A stretch of 64,000 nucleotides of DNA from Lentinula raphanica (lineage: Eukaryota > Basidiomycota > Agaricomycetes > Agaricales > Omphalotaceae). The position numbers were made by a program, and so were the translations under genes. The DNA is taken from assembly GCA_027919835.1 (NCBI GenBank), contig JANVFP010000001.1, positions 806,001-870,000 of the forward strand. The letters are read 5' to 3'. Shown here piece after piece: positions 11,291 to 24,100 of the stretch (within the stretch, counting starts at the first letter, position 1; every line of letters starts with the position of its first letter). The notes under the pieces were generated by a model. That model was given only the letters and a program-made list of their open reading frames with translations. It was not told where the DNA came from and did no database searches.

Positions 11291-14087
11291 TGAAAAGCAG
11301 GTGGAGGTTCACCTCTGATTAGTATTCAGATTGGGATATATATGAGAAGCCGAGCGCGAATCTGCGCGAATTTATCTGAAAGAGAGTGGAACTGTTGACA
11401 GTGCTTGCTATGCCGTTCGATGAGCTGTAGAGAATATTGTGGCGTAAAACAAAGAACATAGATATCATCTGAATATCAATTGTTGCACACCTACTCCTCG
11501 TGTTATAGAAATGTCGCACGGACCACGATGTCAAACAAAACAGGAAAATCGCGCAGAGTTGTAAGAGCCTAAAGAGAATGATACTCTCTGAAAGCTGCGT
11601 CGTGGAATGGTTGTAGAAGGCAAAAGTTTGAGGTTCGTCAAAAAGGTTAGGATCGTGATGGCACTGACGGACTGGCGAACTTTCGAAAAGTCGGAAGCGT
11701 CGCATCAAAACTTCGGTCGGCACCGAGATGCCGACTCAATGATGTATCATTTTTCGGGAACAGCCTTCAAGAATCTCACGATGAAAAGGCCCTTCGGCAC
11801 GGAGTGTTTACAGTTTCAAAGATTTCGCTGTGAAAACTTTAGCGTAGCAGCAGCTGCTAGCCTCAACTAACCTGAGGGCAGAAGGGGGAGAAGTGATCGA
11901 AACGTCGACATATGTTGAAGATTTTTCGAACTTCGCTGTGACCTTGAGATTCGGGTAACGTTCGTCTGGGATGCCAATTCGAATTGACTGTCTTCCCGAG
12001 GGCGCTTGGCAAGCTTGAGGCTCGTACATAGGATTTAATACCAGGCCCGGGCTTCGCTGACCATGCCATTGTCGATGGACGCCGCCGAACGTTCCACGCT
12101 CAACGAATCTCCTCGTACTTACGACAACTTCCTGTGATTCCTAAAGAGCGAGTGACCTTGCAATTGATTCGTGAATATAGACAGGTACTGCAGAATACTT
12201 CTGGTTTTTTTGCGCTGATCGGGATTCGGTACAAGGTTCGATAGGCTAGTCCTTTTCGAGACTTATTTTCTCGAGGGTCGACTCACACCAAGACCTACAA
12301 AACCTACCCAAGCTCGATCTGTTGCCTGTGCTCATAACAGCAGGCATTAGCTGTAGCTGGTGCTCTCAGCATCTATCCCCCTATGCAGGTACAATTCGTA
12401 GTAAGTGACACTACATTTTGGACCATCGTTCTGTGATATCATACCGAATGCTCAACTCCACAAAGGTGAACAGTACACACCGAGCTCAAAATTATGTATT
12501 CCCAATTCTCTGAGATCGGACAAAGAGGATCTCCAGTTCTCCGCCTTTCAACTTCAAAAATCACGACAAGTGATAAAATCCTGGAAAATATGCTAAGTAT
12601 ACTCTGTCAATGGGAAATCGGAATTATGACGACCCGATGATATTCACCAGTGCTCACTTATCAGGTCACCAAATGCTCGGTTTTTTGATGAAGGACTTCA
12701 TCCTTACGTCGTGCGACTGAACGAGAACAAAGGAAATCTAATGAGTGATAATAGAGGTCAGCCGTCAACACCAAGGGGCAAAGGTTTGGTTGAGGGAAAT
12801 TTTAGAAACTCAGCGCGGGAGTAGATTTGCCGCTAAACAGCGCTAAACTCGAATTTGAGCCCAAAGGGCTTACCGCTTGGTTATTTCAGATAACCGAATG
12901 AATGTTATGTGGGCGAAAATAGACAGAAAACGAAGAACCATGATTGTATTACGGAACAGAGGTATTCAACGCCCAATCTCCGTCTTCAGAAACTCTTCAA
13001 GGTTCCATTTTAAGCGTAAAATCGAGTCTCATGGCGGTATGATTTGTACTCACCATACGGACTTCTCCTTTGATAATTTATTCTTGAATCTGTCGACTCG
13101 TGCTTCCAGCCATCGAGAACACCTGAGAACTAGAGGATCGTGATCAAGAACGCCTTCTGAACCATTGCCACGAGGGTTAAGAAGCGTAAGCTTGATAGGG
13201 TACATAGCTTTAGATCCGCTCGAGTCCCTGGCTTCTCTTACTCTACGGACGAGGAGCTTGTGTTTCCATAGGCAGAGAAATCGCACACCTTGTGCATGCG
13301 ACTTAGGGTATTTCGGATCGAAAGCACGAGCTGTCCGAGGAGTTGTTTTTGTTATTTTGAGAATATTCTGAAGAGCACAGTGTGAACTGGCGTTGGGCAA
13401 GACTAGGGGTTTGGTGACGTCTGTGATAATTTCGCAGTAGCCGAGCTTCCTTGAATAATCGTGAGGCCATCGAGCCGGTGCGAGATGTATTCTGGAGGCC
13501 TACCTGCTCATCAGGGTGTGGACGTACACGACGAATTTCTCATATGTGGATATTGAGTTGCATTCGGAATATATGCTTTAAGCATGCCTTTTACTATCAC
13601 TTAGCTGTGATCACGGTGAGTTCACGGCGAGGCGTATGAAGATGCCATGCTGGGACCTGAAAACAGATAGGTCATTAAATAGATGTGTGGGGCAATTAAT
13701 CCTGCTGGCAGACGACTTACTAGTATTGCGCTTTGAAATTTGAAATTTGAATCGCCAACTTCCTGAGGTTGATCCCAATTTCGTATGTACTGTAGTACGT
13801 GTTGGAATCAGTTATTGTTGCCTTTGATCATATTAAAGATCTATGCTATATGCCAGATGATATTTTGGAGATAGAGCAATCAGTACGCCAGTCAAGCTCA
13901 AGACTCAAGTCAGAGTCGGAGTTCCTCCGAGACTCGAATTGACGAGAGAGTAGAGGCCGGATGCCGACGGGCTGCCGAATGGGCGCTTAATGCAAACCGG
14001 AGGTTGGCTGTTTTCGATGACGCTGAGCTCAGCATTTATTCAAGACCTCAGCGTCGATGAGCGAACAATTGAAGAACGACAACGACA
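11291..14087. other. Gene-poor stretch upstream of the Fab1-type kinase
   Basis: This 2.8-kb region has only short frames. Readings at 11319-11723 (-) and 13050-13400 (-) have no recognisable domain and I could not join them by splice sites. The last 200 bases hold the leader of the kinase gene. No repeat or RNA gene was recognised. Confidence 0.4.
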
Positions 14088-17000
14088 ATGGCAGACTCTA
14101 AACCTCTTCCAGCTCTTCCTTACTCAAGTACACCGGACTTCGTACGCCTAACCGTGCAATCGCTGGAACACCGAAATCAGTTCATCCGCTTCGTCTTGTC
14201 CGAGCTGGGCGATCCATGGATTGATAGCAATCTAGCAGAGTGCATTCAGGTCCTGGAAGATGCCTTGGATGATTTGGGAACTTGCATCGGCTCTGGTCAG
14301 TGGTTGAGAGGTATAAAGAAGCAGAGGCTGTTGCAGCGGAAGAAGGCGCGTCGTACAAAAAGCGCAAATGGTGCCAGCCAATCGAAAGAGCTCGACAAGA
14401 CCACCTATAGCACTGAACGAGCATCATCCTCGGAGGCAGACTCTTTGTTGACTACAGAACGTCTGAGGCAATTCCGCGATCTAGTTGCGAAACCAGATGT
14501 ACCCTCTCCTACCATCAAACCCGGCCATCTTCTCCTCTGCCTTGCACCATACCAGAGCCATATGAACCTGACTGAAGTGACTGAAGAAGAATCTGGATTT
14601 GACTTTCTTCCGTCGAGTTTCGGATGCTCATTTCGAAATCAAGTTTTTGAACTCCCAAGCGGTGATGATATCAGTGGTATTTTGTACGGGTTACATGAAT
14701 TAGACAGTGAGTTGTACCCGCTTCTTCTCTACTAAATCTGATCGTCTGCATGTTCACGAACAGTACAGGCTCTGGAGACGCCGCGCATTGTGGGAGGCAC
14801 CTTCGCATTCCAAGGCGTGCCTGCGTTACAGTCCCATCGTGCCCTTGCAAAAGCACTCAAAATGTCCATCTTCGTACACCTTTCGCTTCTTCTTGAGCAA
14901 CAGCTCCTGATCAACTCTCATGTTCAACTCACGATTGCTCGACCTCGTGTACGAGTGCGTAACCTATCATCTGGGACTGGCAGCTTTCAGCCCGTTGTTA
15001 ATGCTTCTTACAACCTCAACTCAAGTCCGAATGGCGTAACGAACTCTCACAGACATAGGAGTATCATTCCCAACAGTATTCTCTCATTCTTCTCTAGACA
15101 TAGTCTCGGTCGAACGCCTACCCACGATGCACTTCCTCTCAGGTCTTCGTTAGACTCGGTCCCCTTTCCTCCCGCGCAGGAAACTTCACGAACTCGTTCA
15201 TCCATGGACGAATCAAGTGCTGCGGCTCGCCTGAGGAAGTTCTCGTTCCTGTCACCATCACCTATCCAACCGGCTAACCAACAGGAGTCGCATTTTTCGC
15301 CATTCTCGGCTGCTCTTGCTCGTATAGAGTCTCAGAAAAACGTTCTCTCGACATCTATAGGCGTTGTATTAGACCCGCCGATTCTTCTCGTGCGACTGGC
15401 AGATAAAGAGCAAGCCTATGCCGGGAAGAAAGTTCATCTGATGGCTGACGAGCGAGTTGCGCTTGACAGCTTGCTCGGTTGGGGAATGGTCGATACCGAA
15501 AGTGGAGAGCAGTTGAATTCAGATAGAGCGAATGCAAAAGAGGTTGCCGAGAGTAAAGGGATGACTGGTATATGTGGCTTTGTGAACCAACAAGGAATCT
15601 CGATCTTGGTCTCTAGCCACGTTCCTCTTCATATCACTTCTACTTCTCCAGATGTTGTCCCCGAAACTAACACGTCCGCTTCCGCATCATCATCCTCCCT
15701 TCCGCCCTCTCGCGATGTTTCCTCATCTTCCCAAATCTCAGTATTGTCTGAGTCTTCCTCAACTACGCATAAACCATCTTTATCGAAGTCATCACCCACT
15801 CATACATCCTGCGAACAAGCTCACTGGACACTGTACCGATACTATTCCAACTGTGATGCTCAGACAGAAACTCACAATAAGGAGACCACCCCGGACAGTT
15901 TAGGATCGAGTATCGAAGACAATCCATGTACTGCAGAGGACAAAGACAGATGCTTGGGTGAAGTGATCACGTCCTGGATAGACGAGGCTGACACCACTTG
16001 CGACCGACTCCGAACTGTGCCGTTGAGTTCGGAAGCTCGAGGCGGAATAGGAATGGGAATTATGCAGGGACTCGGAGGATCTGGAGCGACGCCTACGAAG
16101 AAACGATGTGAGGTCCAAGTGGGGAAACACGAAAGGAGATTTGTTCATGGTGGTGTCAGGATTAGTGCTGTCACCGAATGGCCTGCTGCTGAGGATCTCC
16201 TAGCAGCGGCCTCGGTCGTTAGCAACGCAAAAGACCAAAACGGTGATGATGAAAGGGTCATCAATGTATGGGAGAGCTGTTCGAGATGTGGTGCCCAAAC
16301 TGGGAAGAAGGAGATGAGCGATGGTGCTTATCTATCCTCATTTGCAAAATTCCTCGAGCTTCTCATATACTCGCCGCTTCTTTGCAAGCTCGAACCACGG
16401 TTATGCGAGCATACAGACTCCCCCTCGACTTCCTCCTCTTCTACTTCGTCCGGTACCGGTATCCCTACTAAGTTGGCCTTACCTCCTCAGAGATTCAACA
16501 TCCTCCGTCATTTTTCGACTTTCCCAGTTATCAGCGGGATCAGTGACACTTCCGGCGACAGGCACGTAGAGTATACGGTGTCATTCAAGCTTGCACCTAT
16601 CGAAGATATCTTTGAATTACGCGTGCCGAGACTTCAGATCTCCCCCTGGGCAGCGGGAGGATCCAATAAACTGACAAACTCCAGCACCTCCATCTGTAAT
16701 ACCCTGGACTCTGGCCGAGGACAACAGTCAGAGGAAGAATCTCATATACAGAAAGAGGAAGAGGCGAAGAAGAAACTGAGGAGGGAGATCAAGACTTGGT
16801 GGGAAGGTGTAGCCGACCATATGGATTTATTGGTGAGCCTGAGATCTACTAGAATTGACTAATTCCTATCGTTTTTACATGTGTCTCTAGGAAGAGAAAT
16901 TTTCCGGTCAGGACCAAGTCAAAAAGGCGTTACCTAGACTACCTTCGACAGACGACGCATATGATTCATTCGACGACGACGACGATATCTCAATATCGCA

Positions 17001-19768
17001 CGAACATCCGACTCCGAAACCCAAGATTTCTGGTTTGCCAGATAGCCCAACAACCCCAGTTGCAGTCATTGCTCCGCCCGATCACTCCATTGAAGACCAG
17101 AATGCAGCCCTGGATTCGCCTACTCCAACTGCAACCTCCTCTGCATCTTTGACTCCTACACCCTCCAATTTGCGTCCGGTCTTGAAACATGCCTCATCCT
17201 CAAATTCACAACTCTCTTCGTCTAGTGCATCATCATCTACTACGTCCTCCATGTCTTTGACAGACAGCGGGCTACGGCCTGAGCCCATGCAACTCCTCTC
17301 AAACCTCCGACAGACATTCCATCGTATCGAACAAACCCTGTATACGCAATTGGCAAGAACACCACCCTCTTCATTGAATGAGGTCCGTCGCGCGTTTCTG
17401 TCAGCCTCTAGAGGTGCAGAGCGGCGTCTGATTGCATGGCAGAAGAAGCATCTTGGGAGTAAGAAGGATAAGAGGAAGAAGGATGGTGAGGGTCTAACTG
17501 AGCTGGACCCCTCTGCCAGATTGCGTGCCGCGGAACCTGAGTGGTGGAATCCAGCTTGTCATGTCGTGCCAGAAGGTAATATCATCATCCGCGAGGACGA
17601 TTGGGGAAGCATTATTGCATTCACATTGAGGTATGGGCTTCTTGTCGTTCCTGTTGTTTTACATGATTGTTGATTGAGCTATGTTCATCCCACAGCACAA
17701 TAGATTATCGTCGTGAACTGGCATCGATGTCGGTTGCGCGTTCTTCATCTACAACGGATCTTGCAAACACGCCAACTGTTTCCACATCGTCATTCTTTTC
17801 CGCTGCCGCCACTACTGGGTACAAGCTCTTCAGGACTTCTGCGCTCGTTCAGCCCGATCCTGACCAAGAAGATGTCATCTGGCATGAGGCCGAAGCGTAT
17901 TCGGCCGTGATTAGCCGGAAAGAGCATCCTCGAGATCCTACTTCTCTTCTGTCCATCCGCGAAGTGCTTAGACAGAAATCCCCCGACTCCAGCATTCTCT
18001 CTGGCTCACGTTTCACGAGTCTAAGCTCGTCAACCTCTGGCAAGGGAGGTACAGAAGACCGTCCATCAACGTTTCCAAACGGTGTACCCCCTTCGGCTTG
18101 GGCCAAGCCGGATGTCCAGCTGAGCAAATACGAAGTAGAGGGTGAAGTTATCAGTGGGTTGTCGAACGGGACCGAAGATGTGCACCAAATGCTGCACGAA
18201 TTAGATTCATTAGAGGCGAATGCAGATTCATTACAGGGCTGGTCTACTTCAAACAACTCGACGATCAAGCAAAGTTCAAAGGCCCCCTCCGTGATTGACA
18301 ACGCAACAATCGATGCAGCAGCAGGTGCAAATACTCAGAGCCCTACTCTTCGAGCGGCTTCGCCATCTACTCAAACTCTCTCGCCACCGCCCGCCAGTAA
18401 ATTATCCCTGAACTCTTTCACTAACGGTATGACCAATGCGATTCGCCTCGTCCTTCCAACCCAAAATCCCTCCCAAGTTGAGTCACAACGGTCTACTGGT
18501 CCTGATAGACATCATGGACTACTCACTGCAGCCGAAGTGAATGCCATCGATGAACGTCCTCACGTCCAATATGATTGGACCATCGGCAAACGGCTCAAGT
18601 TCAGTTGTATGGTGTACTACGCCAAGCAGTTCGATAATCTTCGAAAACGTTGCGGCATTGAATCAGTCTTTCTCGAGAGTCTTTCACGAAGCGCGAACTG
18701 GTCAGCAGAAGGTGGCAAGAGCAAATCAAACTTCTGGAAAACAGCTGACGATAGGTTCATCATCAAGACACTGGTCAATGCATGGAATGTTGCTGATTTG
18801 TGAATCTCTTTGTTTGAGCTTGTGAACAAAGTCTTATGTTTGTTTTCATCTAGACAGGTGCTCATCGATCTCGGGCCTTCTTATTTTCGATACATGGAGT
18901 CGACGACAAACAGACCTACCATTCTCGCGAAATTGTTAGGTTTCTACACCATCGAGATTCGGAACCTGGAAACCGGAAATGTTCAGTCAAAGACCGACTT
19001 GCTAGTGATGGAGAACCTGTTCTTTGAACAAAAAATAGACAAGGCGTTTGATCTGAAGGGTATCCAAGGTCGAAAGGTGAAGGCTGGGACCGACTCTACT
19101 GCAGGTCACAAGTCCAAAACGCTCTTCGATGGTGAATGGATCGAAGGTGTGTTATTAAATAACAGTGTGCATTCCAACGTTAACGTCGACCGATTTTGAA
19201 GGTCAACAGCAAACCTTGACGCTCGTCCGACCCCACTCAAAAGCTGTCCTTCGCGAAGCTATCAAGAGCGATGCTGATTTTCTTTCAAAGAGCAACATCA
19301 TGGACTACTCGTAAAGCATGCTTGATCAAACAGCTTTTACTGGTGTTGATTTTAGACATCATTACCTTTTTAGGCTTCTCTTGGGTGTCGATATCGAACG
19401 CAAGCAGATTGCTTGTGGACTGGTAGATACCATAGGTGTGTCTTTCGGACCATATTGAGATCAAATCTAATCCAGATCACTTTCCAGGGAGCTATACGTT
19501 TGCGAAAACCCTGGAGTACAAAGCCAAGCAAGGCCTTAATTCAAGGAATGGAAAGGAGGTGACCGTGATGCCTCCGGCCGAGTATCAACTTCGCTTCACG
19601 AACGCTCTAGAGAGATACTTCTTAGCATGTCCCGGCAAGTCATTGAGGATGGTCATGTTTCGAGGATAGGAAACACTGACTTCGTTCTCAGATAAATGGT
19701 CACGTCCGTTAGATGCGTATGGTCGCAAGATGGTTAGAAAGCTCGATCTACTTCCCAGCGTTTTATAA
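14088..19768 (+). CDS. FAB1: Phosphatidylinositol-3-phosphate 5-kinase (Fab1/PIKfyve type)
   Basis: Nine exons (14088-14706, 14764-16832, 16891-17630, 17696-18799, 18854-19146, 19202-19310, 19374-19435, 19488-19634, 19692-19768) sum to 5220 nt, giving 1739 aa. The C-terminal ~300 residues are a PIP-kinase domain: FIIKTL with the ATP-site Lys, FDLKG, SKSNIMDYSLLLGVD (residues ~1633-1649), DTIGSYTFAKTLEYKAK and the activation-loop region MPPAEYQLRF. The middle holds the Cys-rich Fab1 region (CSRCG, SFAKFLELLIYSP). The N-terminal third includes a stretch that fits part of the chaperonin-like domain (GGTFAFQGVPALQSHRALAK). No FYVE zinc finger is seen before it. The enzyme makes PI(3,5)P2 on endosome or vacuole membranes and controls vacuole size and traffic. 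The last intron uses a GC donor (19635). A cyclin-like gene follows 231 bp downstream on the same strand. Confidence 0.93.
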
Positions 19769-19999
19769 TCGCAGAACTACGAACTGTAAAGTGAATTCTG
19801 ATGGTAATGTGTACACTTTAGTATGAACTTGCGGATTTGGACAGTATAGTGTGGTTTCACCACGTGCGACTATTTTGGCCATGGACCACTTTGGCATATC
19901 ACAATGGGTTTCGATTGTTCTCATACCTCCAACTGATACTAGCGAAACTACCACAATAACAGACAATGAATCAACGATCGTCAAAACCGCGGCTCATAG

Positions 20000-21527
20000 A
20001 TGGCATTTGCTTCCTCTACCATCTACACAACTATGACTTCCTCGTCGATCCGTCGCGCAGGCAAGATACTTCAGGGCGGAGGCAGTCTTGGCAGTCACAT
20101 CAAACCTAGCACTCTATATCTCGCCAACCTCAAGGCTACATTGGACCCAATACTATCTCCAACAACCGCCCATCGTCTAGATTGTTGTCGATCTGATGAG
20201 AATCCCGCCACGATGCCGATGCAGGATGTCTTTTCAATAGAACCACTACCACCGTCGTGTAAACGCCAGCACTATGAACCAAGCAACGACCAGATGCTTT
20301 TGCATTCCGGACTTCTTCGTCACCGTCATGCGTCTGAAGATTGCGCCTTGGCTACTTGGATCAGTCTGTCAATTCAGCAAAAAGTAGTCTTCGATGACCC
20401 AGGAATCTGTGCGTGTCGTACTCATAACTACATTCAAAGATACTAATCAAATTCTCGTCTACAGCTTTCAGCGGGCGGGACTTGTTGATCGCTCTGACAT
20501 ACAGATTAGCAAAGTCGTTTCAGTTCCTGAACCCACCCAATCCTGCGATCTTCGTGGCCCTACTATATCTCAATCGTATATACCCGGCTCACATTCCATA
20601 TTCTGGGAATCCTGATGACGAGTGTGCCGCTGCGCTGCAAAGACTGTTCCTACTTTGCTTGCGATTGGCATTGCAATGGTTCGAGGATCAATCCGAGTTT
20701 TGGAACTTCCGTGGTCGGAAATTCAAGTGGCGAGTATTCAACCGTTGTCTACTCTTCAAACCGAGTCTAATTGACGGCACTGTAGGCACAAACTCTTGGG
20801 TTTAGAACAACCTGTTTTCCGGAACGCTGACGTCCACACGATCCATCTCCTTGGACATAATCTTTGCATATCGAACGTTATCTACGCTCGCTGGCTCTCG
20901 TACCTGGTTTCGACTCTGCCCACACTTCTTGCTGAGCGAGTGGATGAACTTCGTGCAATCAGCCGGCTTATTTATGCGGCTCATCCATCGTTAACTCCAG
21001 ACTTTCTTCATCCTAACCGTCTGCCCTGTAGTGGGTTCCCTTTTGACAAGGAATGGACGCCAGCCTATTCATGCAAAGAGGAATTTGAGGAACGAGGTCG
21101 AAACTTGATGGACTGCATCACCTACCGACTGCCCATTCCTCTGAATGTGTCGTTCTCATCTTTTGAAGAAGAAACTACAGAACGTTCCCCAAGCTCGATC
21201 AATATACCCTTCCCAGATCATCATGATCTCTCCCAAGTCTGTACACCTAGCGAATCATCAACTACAACTGTCGACACTCTCGCAACCGTTGCAGCGGATA
21301 GCGACGTACCTCATACACAATCTACAGCGGTTGCTGTGATCAAGAACGATGTTTTCAACCAACAGAATTCCAACTGCACGTCTACTATCGCCGCTAGCTT
21401 CTGTCTCAAACGCTCCCAACTACCACGGTCACCCTTCCCACTGAGTAAAAGTACAAGCTTCCTGAACTCCACCTTATATAGCGCTTCCAGTTTGAAGCTT
21501 CTTCTCAAAAGGGTCCTGGGTGACTAG
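20000..21527 (+). CDS. Cyclin-domain protein
   Basis: Three exons (20000-20408, 20465-20726, 20786-21527) join to 470 aa. The central ~180 residues look like a cyclin N-terminal fold of the Pho80/PCL-like fungal type: a helix with LLIALTYRLAKSF, then IFVALLYLNRIYP, then RLFLLCLRLALQWFED. The segment HKLLGLEQPVFRNADVHTIHLLGHNLCIS matches where the loop and fourth helix (a loop, then the helix that carries the L-L-x-x-L-x pattern) are expected. The N-terminal tail and Ser/Thr-rich C-terminal tail look disordered. If right, it would bind a cyclin-dependent kinase and steer its substrate choice, but the partner cannot be deduced. An internal Met at 20033 is an alternative start. The second intron was placed by frame and by GT-AG, giving a phase-2 junction, and is less certain than the first. 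Confidence 0.65.
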
Positions 21528-22011
21528 GTTCTCGAAGGATAGATGAACGTCCGGTACTTCCAATTTAATGAATAGAGACTTTGAAACTATGATCGACTAG
21601 TTGATATGCAAATAGTAAGTGGAAGAGAGAGATTAGTTCTTGCGACGGGTTACAGAAGAGAGTTTGAAGAACATGGAGTGAGTGGGCCTTCGAGTGTGTA
21701 TCAGGATCTGGCCAATGGGATGTATCAAAGGGGCTGTACAATGCTGCCCAGTGTATGTATGTGGAGATCTTGCCTGAAAAGCGCGAAAAATGCGCAACAA
21801 GGTCTTGAAATAAAAAAGCCTCAGAACACTACGGGTATCTTCCATCTCCAGGTGCCCACGTCCAGTTCTCATCTTGCTCACACACACACAGTTGACTCAA
21901 ATATCCATTGAAGGAAATTCAAAGTTCGTCTTTTGGTTCAACCGCAACAGACCGCAACCACTTGCTGACGTCACGACAGTCACGTACATAGTATTCTCCG
22001 AGACTCAGATC
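21528..22011. promoter_or_regulatory. Intergenic region upstream of a secreted-protein gene
   Basis: This 484-bp region holds the 3' UTR of the cyclin-like gene and the leader of the next gene. A short CA run (cacacacaca, about 21882-21891) is present. No gene is visible. Confidence 0.35.
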
Positions 22012-22386
22012 ATGCGACTTCCCGCCTCGTCTTTCTTCAGAATCATAAGTCGGCGTCTCGCTCTGTCACTATGCTTTTTCAGCAGCATCGCTGTCATGGT
22101 CATCGCTTGGATTCCGATAGATCCGCAGCTGTTAGATGCCTACCGTGAGTGAAGCTTGCATAGGCCCTTTCAGGCCATTGCTCGAACACTGGCGCTGATG
22201 AAGAGAGCTACAGCGATTTATCTATTAGAAATTCTCGACAAAGAGGGACAGAGCACAGGCATGCGATTCATTGAAATCAATGATGCGCGTTTTGGCAAGG
22301 AACGTACCGTGTTACAAAGGGAGCTCCCAACATCACCTCCAAAGGTCATCGGCTCCGTGAGCCTTTCGGCAGGGTTGGAAAATCTA

Positions 22387-22395
22387 CCGTTGACC
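22387..22395. repeat. Target-site duplication, left copy
   Basis: CCGTTGACC lies directly before the element and is repeated exactly at 22989-22997 after it. Removing the element and one copy restores the reading frame. Confidence 0.85.
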
Positions 22396-22988
22396 TAGCC
22401 TGGCTAGCCGTCTGTAGTACCCAAAAAAAAGAGTAAACTCGTTCGTGTATACAGCCTGGTATTAAGGGTTTGAGGGACCTTCATGGGTCATTAAGGTTCA
22501 TGATCCGACGGTGCCGTTGAATAGCTGATTATATAATGTATATGTTAGAGATAACAGGAATGGTTGAATAGATAAGATTGGAGGTAGTACATCCTCACTC
22601 AAGAGTCAAAGGCAATGGACTGCGAAAGTTTCCAGTGTCGGGTGATGAAGAAGCTTGCCTGGACACTTCTCAGCATGTCTGTCACCTCCCCAAAGATGGA
22701 TCTTGGCCATGACACTATTTCTGTATACTCCTGTTCATGGTATCACCCTTTTACAGTGAAATTACGGCAACTCATTCCACATAGGATCATCTAGAGTAGA
22801 GAGCTCTCTAGGCAGCTCACTGGCATGAGTATTCTAAAGCCTCAGGCAGCCTCAAGCATGTAATCGTCGACGCGAAACGCGTCGCCATACTAAAGGAACA
22901 GTTCCCACGCCGGGATGCCATCGGCAGGGCGATCGGAGCTCAAACCTTATAACCCATGAGGGTCCCTCAAACCCTTAATACCAGGCTA
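22396..22988. mobile_element. Non-autonomous inverted-repeat element (MITE), 593 bp, inside a coding exon
   Basis: Terminal inverted repeats of about 45 bp are visible: left 22453-22498 and right 22943-22987. Both begin AGCCTGGTATTAAGGGTTTG when read inward and differ at only a few positions. The direct repeat CCGTTGACC flanks the whole unit at 22387-22395 and 22989-22997, or CTACCGTTGACC if TA is counted. A further short copy TAGCCTGG marks the outer left end at 22396, so the left end carries about 57 extra bases outside the long repeat. There is no coding capacity. A 9-bp duplication with long inverted repeats fits Mutator-like elements, though this class call is inference. Confidence 0.85.
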
Positions 22989-22997
22989 CCGTTGACC
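22989..22997. repeat. Target-site duplication, right copy
   Basis: CCGTTGACC directly follows the right end of the element and is identical to 22387-22395. Confidence 0.85.
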
Positions 22998-24100
22998 GAA
23001 GCACGCGAACATGCAGAACATCTCTGGTACCCACAGCCTCAGGACCATCCCTTCAATTCTTTGGCATTCATCGGCAATTTTCTGGAACATCTCCGATATA
23101 CAAAGTACTCTGCTATTCCTGAAAATGAAATGGCGTCGATAAGAGAAGAGTTGAAGAGATTGAGGACATTGAATGGTGAAAGTAAGTGCCAATCTTTTCG
23201 TTCAACGTATGACACTTATGTACTCAATGGGAGTTTAGTGGTCGTTCTGATCGAGGATCGTAACGCGTACAGTTCTCCAACCGGGAAAGTGTCCATGCAA
23301 GTCGGTGACGATGTCCTCACCCACGCCCCTTGGGAACCGACAAATCCACAGAAGATGAGAGGCTTCATTCTTGGCCCAGTCTCGAAGGAACGCGTCGACC
23401 ATGACAAACTACGCCAACACGCTGAATCACATTTCGGATATTGTGGTACAGAAAAAGACGTAGAGAGGTTCCAGGCGAAACAAAAAGAAATCAAGCAGAG
23501 GGCAGGGGCTAAATCGCTGGAATGGTGGAGGGTTGCCGATGGCGTCGTGGATGGCCTTAGGGACCAACAGGCTGAATCAGAAGAGATCCTAAAACACTGG
23601 GACAAGTTATGTCCAGGCTACATGAATACGTTCATCAATACCGTCGATTACTCGCGTACCAGATCGGATCGCTCTCAACCCAAAAGAGATAAAACGACTG
23701 CGAATCTCCAGCCGGGCGAGGCTTCTACACCGGGCTCAACCGCGAAAAAGCAGAAGAAGAATTGATGGGAGATTCGGGATAAAGCAAATATCTATACTGG
23801 TAAAAGACAGTCACCTCCATATCATGATCACGTTTACTCATTGCGTCCATTAGCTCCCATCATCCTTCCCCTCATTTCGATTTTATAACTTTTGTTCTTG
23901 TTCTTTGACCTGCTTGTTTATCAATTACTAGTAGTACTGTTTTCCGAAATGTATGGCAGTCGGCTAGTACGTACATACTGAGGAGTGGCAGCACGGTGGA
24001 CCGGTGGTGGCAGTACACGAAATGATACCGTTCGAACAGCAACAAGTAGTAGAACACGCAGGAAGGAGATTCTTGGACTGTCGAAAGATCGCAAGCTTTA

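Larger units (their letters stand above)
22012..23765 (+). pseudogene. Secreted-protein gene broken by a transposon insertion
   Basis: Exon 1 (22012-22144) encodes a hydrophobic signal segment (LALSLCFFSSIAVMVIAWIP). Exon 2 starts at 22214 and reads well until 22395, where an inserted element begins. Its first three bases, TAG, stop the reading after 105 codons. Beyond the element, the same exon resumes at 22998 in the frame expected from the intact paralog at 24813, runs to 23181 and splices to exon 3 (23239-23765). Read across one copy of the 9-bp target duplication, the frame is continuous. The C-terminal part contains MQVGDDVL and a basic, Lys-rich end, again like the paralog. Function is unknown. 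The coding parts outside the insertion show no other stop, so the break looks recent. Confidence 0.8.

Noticed and set aside
22357..22985. Removal of the inserted element as an intron
   Set aside because: A GTGAGC in the exon (about 22358) could pair with an AG at the right end (about 22984), but the joined reading falls in the wrong frame. The exact 9-bp target duplication also favours insertion.
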